Source: Platerodrilus igneus
Taxonomy: Eukaryota; Arthropoda; Insecta; Coleoptera; Lycidae
DNA length: 64,000 nucleotides
NCBI GenBank assembly: GCA_036346225.1
Contig: JARFIW010001670.1
Span: forward strand, 1,550,001-1,614,000
Reading direction: 5' to 3'
Position 1 is the stretch's first letter. Each line of letters starts with the position of its first letter. Under the pieces are notes generated by a model. That model was not told the DNA's origin and ran no database searches. It saw only the letters and a program-made list of their open reading frames with translations. Positions 24,763 to 34,365 of the stretch are shown here, piece after piece. The translations under genes and the position numbers were made by a program.

Positions 24763-25258
24763 AGTTTTAATAAAAGTCTTTATTACTCACTGTTCGCAAG
24801 TCTAATTAACAGTATATGCCTTATTTATAGATGTTTTCTGTCCAATTAACAATGAAACACTATCACACTAATGTATTTACAAGCACTAATATCTTCTTAA
24901 ACTAAATTCTTAATCATAGGTCTATTAACAACACTAACACTACTATAATTTATTTATTACACTTTCGTCTATTTATGTACAGCGGTCGGTACAATATACA
25001 CTTTCACATAATACAAATTAATGTTTACTCTTGGACTTCCAAAAGCTTAACTATTTAACTTTACACGATATAATTTATATTCGACATTCTGATATAGACT
25101 AAACTCTTACATTTTATCAGCGGTCTTATATATACCCTGAATTAAAATAGATGATTCATTCTCTGGTATGTGCTCGAACGTTCTTGGTTTCTGAAGAATA
25201 TATAGTGCTTACGGCGTTTGTGTGTTTGACGGGTTGCCTAATAATAGCTCGTAGCACT
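24763..25258 (-). repeat. Left LTR (3' LTR) of the gypsy-macro element, 496 bp
   Basis: Repeated at 30800-31275. It begins AGT and ends ACT on the + strand. I count 12 mismatches in the first 175 aligned bases, and the right copy lacks about 20 bp near 25166-25190. The - strand purine tract AAAGAAGGGG lies immediately next to it, as expected for a 3' LTR. Confidence 0.9.
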
Positions 25259-25323
25259 ACCCCTTCTTTAAAACCGTTACGTCCCGTAACTGTAAAAACG
25301 TTTTGACGCCAATTCGATGACTG

Positions 25324-25380
25324 ATGACGGTATCGGCAGTTATCTCCTCTGGTGCATCCACCACGTCGTTGGAAATAACA
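25324..25380 (-). pseudogene. CCCH zinc finger at the 3' end of gypsy pol
   Basis: The - strand has a C-X7-C-X5-C-X3-H finger (VDCYFQRRGGCTRGDNCRYR followed by H), about 13 residues after the macro domain in the same open frame. CCCH fingers usually bind RNA. All four ligands are present. The frame runs on through the polypurine tract into the 3' LTR and stops at 25156, so the apparent coding end lies inside the LTR. Confidence 0.8.
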
Positions 25381-25409
25381 GTCAACACTCTTTTGTTGGT
25401 CTTGGTAGG

Positions 25410-25830
25410 CAACCGGTTGATAACAACAAACAAGGACCTGGACGTTGGTTCCCTGAAAAACTACTTCCAGCATATTTTGGACTATTCTCCAATTTAAGCG
25501 ATCCAGTCCACAACCTAGCTTGGGCACTGCTAGTCTCGTTACTCCATTTTCCATCATCTGAGCTTTAAGATTCAGCAAAGCCTCCCATAGATGTCCATAA
25601 CTAGTTCTCTGCCATGAAGAATTTTAGGTGACCAGATAGTAAACATAACGATTTTTATCCTGAAGAGTCAAAGCTTTTCCTGCAGTTGCCTGCTGTTGTA
25701 CTAATTCATCAATACATCCAAACTTTTCTTGAAAACAATAGCTATCTCTCTTGACATTTGCTGTTCCTGAGCTACGCAATGTGCAAGGGAATACTTTTCT
25801 GGTGCTCTGAACAGATCTTGCTGTTTTTTA
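25410..25830 (-). pseudogene. OARD1-type macro domain in gypsy pol
   Basis: The segment matches the macro domain family of OARD1/TARG1, which removes ADP-ribose from glutamate side chains and hydrolyses O-acetyl-ADP-ribose. Visible landmarks are QDLFRAPEKYSLAHCVAQ at the start, the RNRYVYYLVT-like strand in the middle (here KNRYVYYLVT), and RLAVPKLGCGLDRLNW near the end; the G-C-G-L-D loop of the family is intact. The domain follows the integrase C-terminal region in the same strand and precedes the CCCH finger and 3' LTR. This copy has one frameshift near 25725 and a TAA stop at 25624-25626. An adjacent host pseudogene is an unlikely alternative, because the domain lies inside the LTRs and runs into the polypurine tract. 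Confidence 0.85.
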
Positions 25831-26213
25831 ACAACAACGCCAAATCTCGTCTTAGCGGAACCACCATACGCCGCAAGGAAACTCTTAAAATCTACATTTG
25901 GCTCACGATTAATAACTCTTTGCACACTATTCTCATTACTCAAGTCCCCCTGGTTGTTGCCAGCATAAGATGTTAAACGGTCAACATGTATCACTTTCGG
26001 TTTACCACGGGGAGATCTTCTGATCCGCTACACTACATCATTAATTCTTTTTAACACTTTGTACGGGCCTCCCCATTGTCTTTGTAATTTTGGCGACAAT
26101 CCACGCTTTCTTTGTGGATTATACAACACTAAATCTCCAGGTTGGTAACCACCTTCTTGTGCTCTCGTGTCATACTGTGATTTCATTCGATCGCTTGCTG
26201 TCTGAATATTCTT
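25701..26213 (-). pseudogene. Gypsy integrase C-terminal GPY/F region and linker
   Basis: The - strand encodes a GGPYKVLKRIND-like block at about 26035-26080, the GPY/F module of Ty3/gypsy integrases, then KPKVIHVDRLTSYAG. It is broken by a stop near 26029. A Ser/Asn-rich linker of about 40 residues joins it to the macro domain in one open frame. Confidence 0.75.
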
Positions 26214-27253
26214 TTAGACGTTTTCGTGGATGCTATTTGATCTTTCTCGAAGCTTACTAACAAAATCTTTACCTGCGATCTCTTCTCCAGGTTTAAATCC
26301 AAACTGAAGATCACATTGTAGCCGCAATTCACGTCCTAACATCACGCAAACGGGAGAGTATCTTGTGCTATCATGTACCGAAGATCGGTTTGCCAGTAGG
26401 AACAAATGTAAATATTGGTCCCAGTCACGTTGATGTTTAGAGACAACTTTGGCTAAGTACTTTCCCAACGTCCTCTTCATTCTTTCAACCATTCCATCCG
26501 ATTGGGGATGAAGTAACGTGGTTCTAGTCTTCCTGATTCCAAGATGCTTGCAGACGTTCTGAAACAACGCTGATTCGAAGTTCCGACCTTGATCGGAGTG
26601 TAATTCCAACGGAACTCCAAAGCGACAAAACAACTCCTTCACTAGTACATCTGTAACCGTCTCGGCTTCTTGGTTAGATATGGTATATGCCTCCGGTCAT
26701 TTGGTAAATAATCCATTGCAACCAAGATGTATTTATTTCCTTTCTCTGATTCAAGAAACGGACCAGCTATATCAATCACCACACTCTCAAAAGGATCCCC
26801 CGCGTTACACTGTCTCATCGAGGCTTTCCGTTTTGTGACCGGGCCATTTCTACAGGCACACAACTCACATTTTCGGCACCACTCCTTCATATCTTTTTTG
26901 CAGTTCACCCAATAGAATCTATCCCTCACTCTTTCGAAAGTTTTTTTCACGCCAAAGTGCCCTCCGGAAATACCATCGTGCAAGTGCTGCAACACTTCAG
27001 GCACTTTGCTTCTCGGCACTATCACTTGAAGTCGTCTCTCAGTGCCATCTTCACATTCCAGGCGTCGTTTCAAGATTCTATTTTCAATCACCAAGGAGTT
27101 CCACTGTGCCCAGTATGCCTTCAGGTTCCTACTTGAAATAGTAAATTCTTCCCAAGCTGGTCGTTGTCCCCTACTTTTCCACCCAATAATACGTCCCAAT
27201 TCGGCGTCATTCTCCCTGGTCTTCTCGTATTCTTTCGGGTTGCTAAGTAACAT
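26214..27253 (-). pseudogene. Gypsy integrase
   Basis: Two open segments overlap at 26642. The first (27253-26642) carries the H-H-C-C zinc-binding motif (LQHLHDGISGGHFGVKK, then CRKCELC) and the first catalytic Asp (VVIDIAGPF). The second (26642-26214) carries the second Asp (LHSDQGRNFES) and the catalytic Glu in the MVERMKRTLGKYL helix. A frameshift near 26650 separates them. The integrase core is otherwise complete. Confidence 0.88.
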
Positions 27254-27259
27254 TGGTTA

Positions 27260-28605
27260 CCGTCATTCTATGAATGATACTTATTTTCTCTTCCATCTTG
27301 AAGCAATGATTGCATGCTACCGGACAAGGTCTGCTTGACAAAGCGTTTGCATTCCGATGGCTAGTTCCTACACGATGTTCTGTGTTAAAATCATATTCCT
27401 GCAGCCGCTTTATCTACCTTGCAACTAGCCCTTCAGGATTTCGAATCTACAGTAACCATTTTAGTGCAGCATGGTCTGTTCTCAACAGGAATTTACGGCC
27501 GTATAAGTACTTATAAAAGTGCTCTACGGATTTGACGACGGCCAACAGCTCCCTTCTTGTCACACAATAGTTCCTTTCCGGCCACGACAAGACCTTGCTG
27601 AAATACCCTATTACTTTTTCTTGTCCGTCCTGCACTTGAGAAAAAGCGCTTCCTATAGCTGTATTACTGGCATCGGTATCCAACACAAATTTTCCCTCCA
27701 TCCGTGAATAACTCAAAGTTGGTGCTGTAACTAGTAGCCGTTTCAGTTGTTCAAATGAGCTGTGGCAGTCGTCATTCCAATCATATTCTTGTCCATCTTT
27801 GATTAATTTCGTTAACGGTTTGGCAATGTTCGCAAACTCAAGTATACAACGTCGGTAATATGTGCACAATCCTAGAAAATTGCGTAGTTGGTGTATATGT
27901 GCTAGTGTAGGCCACTATTGTACCGTTTCTATTTTGTCAGGGTCAGCTCTTATTCCGGTCTCCGAAACGACATGTCCTAGGTATTTCACCTCTTTTCCAA
28001 ATACGTGACACTTCTTGGGGCTCAATGTAAGGTTTGCCCCGCGTAATCTTTGGAATATCTCCTCTAGGTTCTTAAGGTGTTCTTCAAAAGACCGGCCTAA
28101 CACTATCACGTCGTCTAGGTACACCAGACATGTTTTCCAGTACAGTCCACGCAGTATCGACTCCATCAAACGTTCAAAAGTTGCAGGGGCATGGCATAAT
28201 CCAAATGGCATGACTTTGAACTGCCATAATCCAGTTCCAATTGTATCCGGTTTTCAAGTTCAAGGTCGAAAACCATTTAGATCCGTAAAGAGTATCCAAG
28301 GTGTCATCAATTCTGGGCAAAGAATAGCTGTCTTTCTTTGTCACATTGTTTAGCCGCCGGTAGTCTACACAAAACTTTATCGACCCATCCTTTTGCTTGA
28401 CAAGCACTACCGGGGATGCTCATGGACTATTCGAAGGTTCAATCACTTCTTGTTCTTTCATGTCGGTAATAATTTGCTTGGCTTCCTTACGTTTTGCCAA
28501 AGGAAGCCGCCTGGGGTGTTGTCTTATCGGTTGCACATCTCCAGTATTGATCTTATGTTGCACAACATTCGTCCTTCCTTTCTCACTATTATCCATTGCA
28601 AACAC
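27260..28605 (-). pseudogene. Gypsy reverse transcriptase and RNase H
   Basis: Segments at 28605-28420, 28407-28174, 28211-27915 and 27869-27447 give an ordered RT and RNase H. RT landmarks are IKFCVDYRRLNNVT, the SKWFSTLNLKTGY block in which the usual catalytic-Asp motif has Asn in place of Asp, MPFGLCHAPATFERLM, and the active-site YLDDV box. The RNase H begins FVLDTDASNTAIGS and contains the NYCVTRRELLAVV helix. Stops or frameshifts occur near 28418, 28225 and 27913. Confidence 0.9.
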
Positions 28606-28841
28606 ACTTTAATATCGTCCGACCAGTTCTTTTACCTTGCCCAGTTGGTCGGCGTTTAGTCCTTGACACGAAAGTATCAACATATCCAGCAATTTCTGTG
28701 AGCAACCGTTGCTGGTTTATCTTTTGTGTCGTCCACACAGCGTTTAATATGGCATACTAGAATGCAACTTCCCACAATCATGTCTTTCTTCAGGGTCACC
28801 GTATGCGAATTAATGTTTAGTACTCTAACTGGTATCATATT

Positions 28842-29309
28842 TCAAAACTTTACCAGCGTTCTTCCAATCAGTAATCCCTCCAGACCCATTCCCGATTCAG
28901 TTGCTTCCATCATGCATACTTGTTCTTCCCGGAGCGTACCATCCGGCCGTCCCATTACTATCATTTCCTCCTTCTCGGGTATGTTAATATCACAAATCAT
29001 TCGAACTTGCATAGTCTGTTTACTCGTCCCTTGAAATGGAAACTCATCATCATCTATCCGAAGCACATTTTCTTTCATGTTTACATAAAACCCATATTCT
29101 CTCATGAGATCCATTCCCAAGATCACTTCTTCTGTAATTTCAGCTACCAACACCCGATGATTAATTAGTTTGTCCCCAATTGCCAACGTAACGGCAGTCT
29201 CTCCTTGAGTAAAAATTTTCTCACCACTTGCCGTTCGAAGGCATACCGATATAGGTAGCATTTTTCCACGACCAACCAAATCTGGTCTCACAATAGTCCT
29301 TGTCGCTCA
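28842..29309 (-). pseudogene. Gypsy retropepsin
   Basis: The protease starts at RLFVDT and is interrupted by a TGA at 29307-29309, precisely where the Gly of the D-T-G active site is expected; similarity continues directly after it (ATRTIVRPDLVG). The second conserved hydrophobic block (EVILGMDLMREYGFYV) is intact. Confidence 0.85.
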
Positions 29310-29789
29310 TGTATCCACGAATAATCGGACAACCCTACCATTAGTTCTACCATCCATATAAATGCTGTCCAAACTTCCCATCGACGATGCAGCCCGGATG
29401 ATAATCTCCGCTGCACTACGTTGTGCTGTAGACCTTCGCCCCTTTACATTGACCTGCTTTATCTCAATCGGTTGTTTCTTTGGTTGAGTATAGCGCCTCT
29501 GTATATGACCAACTTCACCGCAGCTCCAGCATCGCAGACGCCATCTCCGCGGTTGTCGTCTTTCTAGCCTTTCCGCTTTTTGTTTTTCAAACACACGGTT
29601 GATTATTTGATCTATGCTGTTCTGCGATTGACCAGGTTTCTCTAAGGCAGACCGAACTTTGTGACTTATTCTGTATGATGTCTGCTTAGCTGCTTTAAAT
29701 TCAAGTGCATGAGTCAGTGTGTCATCTAACATTTTTGGCCGTGCTAATCTTAGTGCTTGCTGTATTTCGCCATCTTTAACGCCATCCAC
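29310..29789 (-). pseudogene. Gypsy gag C-terminal part with zinc knuckle
   Basis: Open segment with a capsid C-terminal helix region and a nucleocapsid knuckle reading CWSCGEVGHIQRRY. Three of the four C-X2-C-X4-H-X4-C ligands are present; the last Cys is Tyr in this copy. It runs directly into the protease. Confidence 0.8.
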
Positions 29790-29991
29790 AAATGTTTTAA
29801 CAGCCAGTTGTTCGAGGAAGCTATCTGGTGCCGTTGGGTAAGCCGCTCTAACTAATCTGGCAATGTCAGCTTCGAATTCTTGCAGGCTTTCATTTGTCTT
29901 TTGCTAGCGGTTCTTAACTTGTGCCTGGCAAACCTGTTGAAGGTGAATGTCTCCATATCTCATTTCAAGCTTCGATGTTATGAGGCCGTAA

Positions 29992-30684
29992 TCATTCTGC
30001 TGGTGATCGGGAATCGTTTGCAAGATGTTGTAGGGCCACTATTAAGGAGATAGCCTTCTCTTTGTTGTACCAACCATTAGCTATTGCAGCAGCTTCAAAT
30101 TGTTTCAAATATGTGGGCGAAGATGTTTTACCATCGAATGTAGGTGGTTTCACTTTAAATTTTGACGATATTGATTCGCTTCCTTCCATGCTTCTTATTT
30201 CCGGAATGTTCTGATTTACAACTTGGTTTACTAATTCAAGTGGCCGCGTTGTTAGTGAAATCACTTGTTCTTGCAGCCTCATCACATCTTCTTCCATTTT
30301 TACCAATTTTCTGTCCAACTTTTGCTCAACTGTTTTTACCTGTTCAGTGAAATCTTCTTTCAATGGAATGGAGCTTTCCATTAATCTTTGTTCTAACGTG
30401 GCTGTCAATTCATTCAACTTTTCTCCCAATTTTGCAGCATTTTCACTTAACTTTTCTTCCATTCTCTCAGCACTTTCACTTAACTTTTCTTTAAGGGTTG
30501 ATTCCAGTTCAACTGACCTCACTGCGTTTTGATTTAGTGTCACTTCCAGTTTAGCCGATCTCTCCTCCATTTTCTCAGCATTTTCACTAAACTTTTCTTC
30601 TATACCAAATTTAAAATCCTTAAGGAAATTCATTAAAGTTTCTGCGTCCATTTTACTTTGGCTTCTTGTAACAGGCATACACAA
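29992..30684 (-). pseudogene. Gypsy gag N-terminal part, long coiled coil
   Basis: A 230-codon frame starting MCMPVTRSQSKMDAETLMNF. Residues of about 20-150 are heptad-like and rich in Glu/Lys/Leu, with repeated KLSENAEKMEEK-type units, indicating a long coiled coil. It is followed by KVKPPTFDGKTSSPTYLKQF, the capsid entry motif of many insect gypsy gags. A frameshift near 29995 separates it from the rest of gag. Confidence 0.85.
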
Positions 30685-30799
30685 ACTACTTAAATGTTTT
30701 TAGACTTGTGTGTTTTTCTTTTAAAGTACACTATATAACTCACACAGCCTAACACCAGTGTAGCCGGCTACCACTAACACGTTTCACTAATTTAAAACA

Positions 30800-31275
30800 A
30801 GTTGTAATAAAAGTCTTTATTACTCACTGTTCGTAAGTCTAATTAACAGTATATGCCTTATTTTTAGATGTTTTCAGTCCAATTAACAATGAGGCACTAT
30901 CACACTAATGAATTTACAAGAACAAATATCTTCTTAAACAAAATTCTTAACCATATGTCTATTAACAACACTAACACTACTATAATTTATTTATTACACT
31001 TTCGTCTATTTATGTACAGCTATCGGTACAATATACACTTTCACATAATACAAATTAATGTTTACTTTTGGACTTCCAAAAGCTTAACTATTTAACTTTA
31101 CACAATATAATTTATATTCGACATTCTGATATAGACTAAACTCTTACATTTTATCAGCGGTCTTATATATACCCTGAATTAAAATAGATGATTCATTCTC
31201 GGTTCCTGGAGAATATACAGTGCTTACGGCAGTTGTGTGATTTTGACGGGTTGCCTAATAGTAGCTCGTAACACT
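30800..31275 (-). repeat. Right LTR (5' LTR) of the gypsy-macro element, 476 bp
   Basis: Second copy of the repeat at 24763-25258, with AGT...ACT ends. In element orientation it is the 5' LTR and lies about 115 bp upstream of the gag start. I did not recognise a tRNA primer-binding site next to it. Confidence 0.9.
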
Positions 31276-31523
31276 ATTATTATGGTAAAACAATATCAAT
31301 GGGAAATATATCCCGTTCTGATGATCCACTTGGTTTTTGGGCTGCCAATAAAAGCTTATTTCCAGAATTGCACAGAATGGCTTTGAAATATCTTTGTGCG
31401 CCCGCAACTTCTGTACCTTCGGAAAGGATATTCTCAAAAACTGGTATGATTACCAACATTAAAAGAAACAGACTGTCTCCTAAAATATTAAATTTTATTG
31501 TATTCTTAAACTTTAATTTATAA
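31276..31523 (+). pseudogene. hAT C-terminal dimerisation domain fragment (right part)
   Basis: An open + strand segment reads DDPLGFWAANKSLFPELHRM, then APATSVPSERIFSKTGMITN and RNRLSPKILNFIVFLNFNL before a stop. This is the complete hAT dimerisation motif, with the SVPSERxFS core. It is the C-terminal end of a hAT whose catalytic start lies left of the gypsy element; roughly 250 residues between the two are missing. Confidence 0.85.
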
Positions 31524-31564
31524 GTTTTAAGACTTTATTTGTTGTATAGTATGTTTTGTTTTAT

Positions 31565-31590
31565 CGTATTGCATTGCATTGCATTGCATT
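31565..31590. repeat. Short (CATTG)n repeat
   Basis: About five copies of GCATT/CATTG in tandem, immediately after the hAT fragment. Confidence 0.85.
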
Positions 31591-31599
31591 GTCCCCTCT

Positions 31600-32280
31600 C
31601 TCATATAATTGTCGCACAATGTTTTTAGTGTCTTTAACAAAAGAGGTGTTAGACTGATTGGACGATACGATTTCGCCTGGGAATAGTCATTCCGATCAAG
31701 TTTGGGTATAAAGACCGCCCGAACAACTCTTCAGCCGCTGGAGATGTATTTAAAGGCAATACAGTCCCTAAAAAGTAGCACCAAAAATGGAAGCATCGCC
31801 TCCAGGCCTCACTGTAGTATAGCTGGAAAGATGCCATCCAGATCAGGGAACTTAAACGGTTGAAAGGTTGAAATGGCCTTTTTTACTTTCTTCTTGTCTA
31901 CCACCCGGTTCGAAACCACCCAATCTGCCTCACATGGGGCAGACGTAGGTAGGTCCGTCGTGGGGCTGCAGACAAGAGGTGCACTCTCATAGAAGTGTGT
32001 TTCTGCGAGTAGTTCCGCAGTTTACTTCTCACTATCCGTGTACCTGCTGTCTGGGCGTTTCAAACAGCATGGTAGGTGGCGAGGATCTTTTGACTGATTC
32101 GAAAAGGTTCCTTGACAGACTCTACTGAAATACAGAAGGTCTTCCAGGAGTTTCTCTGTCGTTACCTGATCTCGGTTTTGAATGGTCTCAAATGGCTATT
32201 GTAAACCTTCCGGTCAACTATACTCCTAGTGTTTTTTGCCTTATTGAACAACTGATCAGCAGTTTTCTTCAGCCTCTGGC
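31600..32280 (-). pseudogene. LINE reverse-transcriptase fragment, R1/LOA-like
   Basis: The - strand, with frameshifts, follows a non-LTR RT: DLDGIFPAIL, then a VVRAVFIPKLDRNDY-type block, then SYRPISLT and a LLKTLKTL motif. This is RT blocks 1 to 2a. The family resemblance is to R1/LOA-type elements. No catalytic FADD box is visible. Confidence 0.6.
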
Positions 32281-32284
32281 ATTA

Positions 32285-33622
32285 GAACCCGTTCAAATGA
32301 GTTCAACAATAACGTTATTATTAGTATCACTTATGATGTTTTAGTTATAACAAAACATGACTTAATACTACCGTTTACAATAATGAACTTACAACGGCTC
32401 TTTATACTATTTTCGTGTTGATAGAAATGAATATACTAGTTCCAAAATGCTTGGTGGTGGTGTTCTAATCCTGGTGCGGTTGTCGTAATCTGCTCAATTA
32501 ATCAAAACTAATGTATTAGATGTGGAGCAGCTGTTTATCTCTATTACTAACGTTGGTTGCTTGGTTATCATCGGTGGTGTATGCATTCCTCCCTCCTCTT
32601 CACTTCAAACTTATGAATCATATTGCAATGCGCTTGATGAATTAAGCATTAACTATCCTAATGCCAAGTTTATCTTATGTGGGGACTATAACATCCCTCA
32701 GGCAACTTGGAATAACAATGAACTTATTTTATGCAATAATAGAGGCGCAGCAGAACCTTCAGTAGCTTCGTCCTCTTTGATTAATCTGAATCAATATAAT
32801 AAAGTGCATAATACTAATAACCGACTCTTGGATCTAATTTTTTCTAACATTCCTATTCTTAAGATTCAACCTTGCCATTGAATTAATAATGTATAATAGT
32901 GTTCACCATACTGCTTTAACTTTTGATATATTGATTAAAAATTAGCTACCTTATCTAGAATATGAGGAATTTATATATGATTTTCATAAAGTATATTATG
33001 AAGTTCTTAACCGTTATTAGAATACAATTGACTGGTCATTCTGTACAAGTTTAAAGAATGTTGATGATGCTACTGAATACTTTTACCATATACTTCAAAC
33101 TGGCTTAGACGACTTTGTGCCTAAAAAGCTTATAAAATCAAATGATTTCCCTTCTTGGTATAGTAAAGAATTTATCAATCTTATTATACATATGAAAAAA
33201 GCTGCCACAGGCACAATAAATTGTGTAATAATATGGAGTCCTACCGTATGTTTAGTCATTATCGCAATATATCCAAAATTCTCAGTGTTAAGCTCTATAA
33301 AGAATACATGCAGCACATGGATTATAACATACTGACAAATCCTCGAAACTTCTGGAATCATATGAATAATCTGAAGAATACTAATCGATTACCTGAACAA
33401 AGGAAGTTTAATAATACTACATGCACTATAATGGCCTGGTTATAATGAACTTATTTACTGATTATTTCTCTCAGGTATATTATATAGAAAACATGGTTCC
33501 AAATGATACAACTGTCTTATAATCATTAAATTTACATGATCTGCAATTTAGTTAAAAGGAAGTTTTTAATGCTATACTTAATATAAAAAAAATTGTAAGT
33601 CGCCGGGTCTTGATGGTACACC
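32285..33622 (+). pseudogene. LINE (jockey-like) endonuclease and start of RT, left part
   Basis: The translation gives an apurinic-type endonuclease: an early RTRSNEF block with YDVLVITKHDL, GGVCIPPSSSLQTYESYC, AKFILCGDYNIPQATWNNN (the GDYN catalytic motif) and NNRLLDLIFSN. The start of RT follows, ending with CKSPGLDGTP at 33622. Stops interrupt it. The reading frame continues at 36397, with a Tigger transposon inserted at a TA between. Confidence 0.8.
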
Positions 33623-33946
33623 TATCCCCCGATTTACACGGTACTTGTTTTACACGTTCTCGCTTTTACACGGTTTTTCAAATAAGTTTTTTTTGTTTTT
33701 ATCGCACTCTACTAAATGCTACTGTGATTGAATACGTGCGCTGTGTACACATCTCACGGGGAATCCTGAGCTTATGTGCTAACTTGCTGCACACGCTCAC
33801 TGTGTCTGTATTTCTTCGCATAAAATTAAAGTTTTATCTACGGAAAATTGTACATTTGAGTGAAAGTTTCACAGTTTCAGAAAGATTTAATTTTCCATAT
33901 TCGTAAATTACACGTGAGTGCATAATTTAGATTATTATAAATTAAC

Positions 33947-34327
33947 GGCTGTGATTAAAGTAAAATTCAGAGGGAAAAAATGCGGGAAATTTTGGAGGAA
34001 AATGATGGCAATTTACCAAATAGGTTTAATTAAAATAAAAAAATTAAAACATTTTAATTTGAAAAAAAATTAATTAAAACAGTCTAGTTATGGTGAATTA
34101 AAACAACTGGTTCTTTTATTAAGGGTATAATTTTGTTCTTATTTGGCGCTTACTTGTAAATTAATGAAAAAAACAATTACATTATGTAATTTGTTGATTT
34201 TCTTTAGTTAACCAATAAACATTAGGTAGAATTCTCTTACGCTTATTTAATAAAAAATAAAAGTTTTTAATTTTCCCTCCAAAATTTCCCGCATTTTTTA
34301 CCTCTGAATTTTACTTTAATCACAGCC
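33947..34327. mobile_element. 381-bp inverted-repeat element nested in the Tigger
   Basis: Long terminal inverted repeats of about 56 bp (33947-34002 and 34271-34327) differ at about two positions and start GGCTGTGATTAAAG. An 8-bp target duplication AAATTAAC flanks it exactly (33939-33946 and 34328-34335). There is no coding capacity. The 8-bp duplication with long GG-starting repeats fits several superfamilies (for example MULE or Merlin); hAT is less likely because of the end sequence. Confidence 0.92.
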
Positions 34328-34365
34328 AAATTAACATAAATTAAAAAAAAAATTATAGGCTTATA

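Larger units (their letters stand above)
24763..31275 (-). mobile_element. Ty3/gypsy LTR retrotransposon with macro domain, 6.5 kb
   Basis: Paired LTRs flank, in - strand order, gag with coiled coil, nucleocapsid, protease, RT, RNase H, integrase, GPY/F region, macro domain and CCCH zinc finger. Every major domain is present but the reading frame is interrupted by several stops and frameshifts, so this copy cannot encode a whole polyprotein. There is no env-like frame. The element lies between two separate hAT fragments; I see no matching target duplication at its ends. LTR divergence of several percent indicates an insertion that is not recent. Confidence 0.92.
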
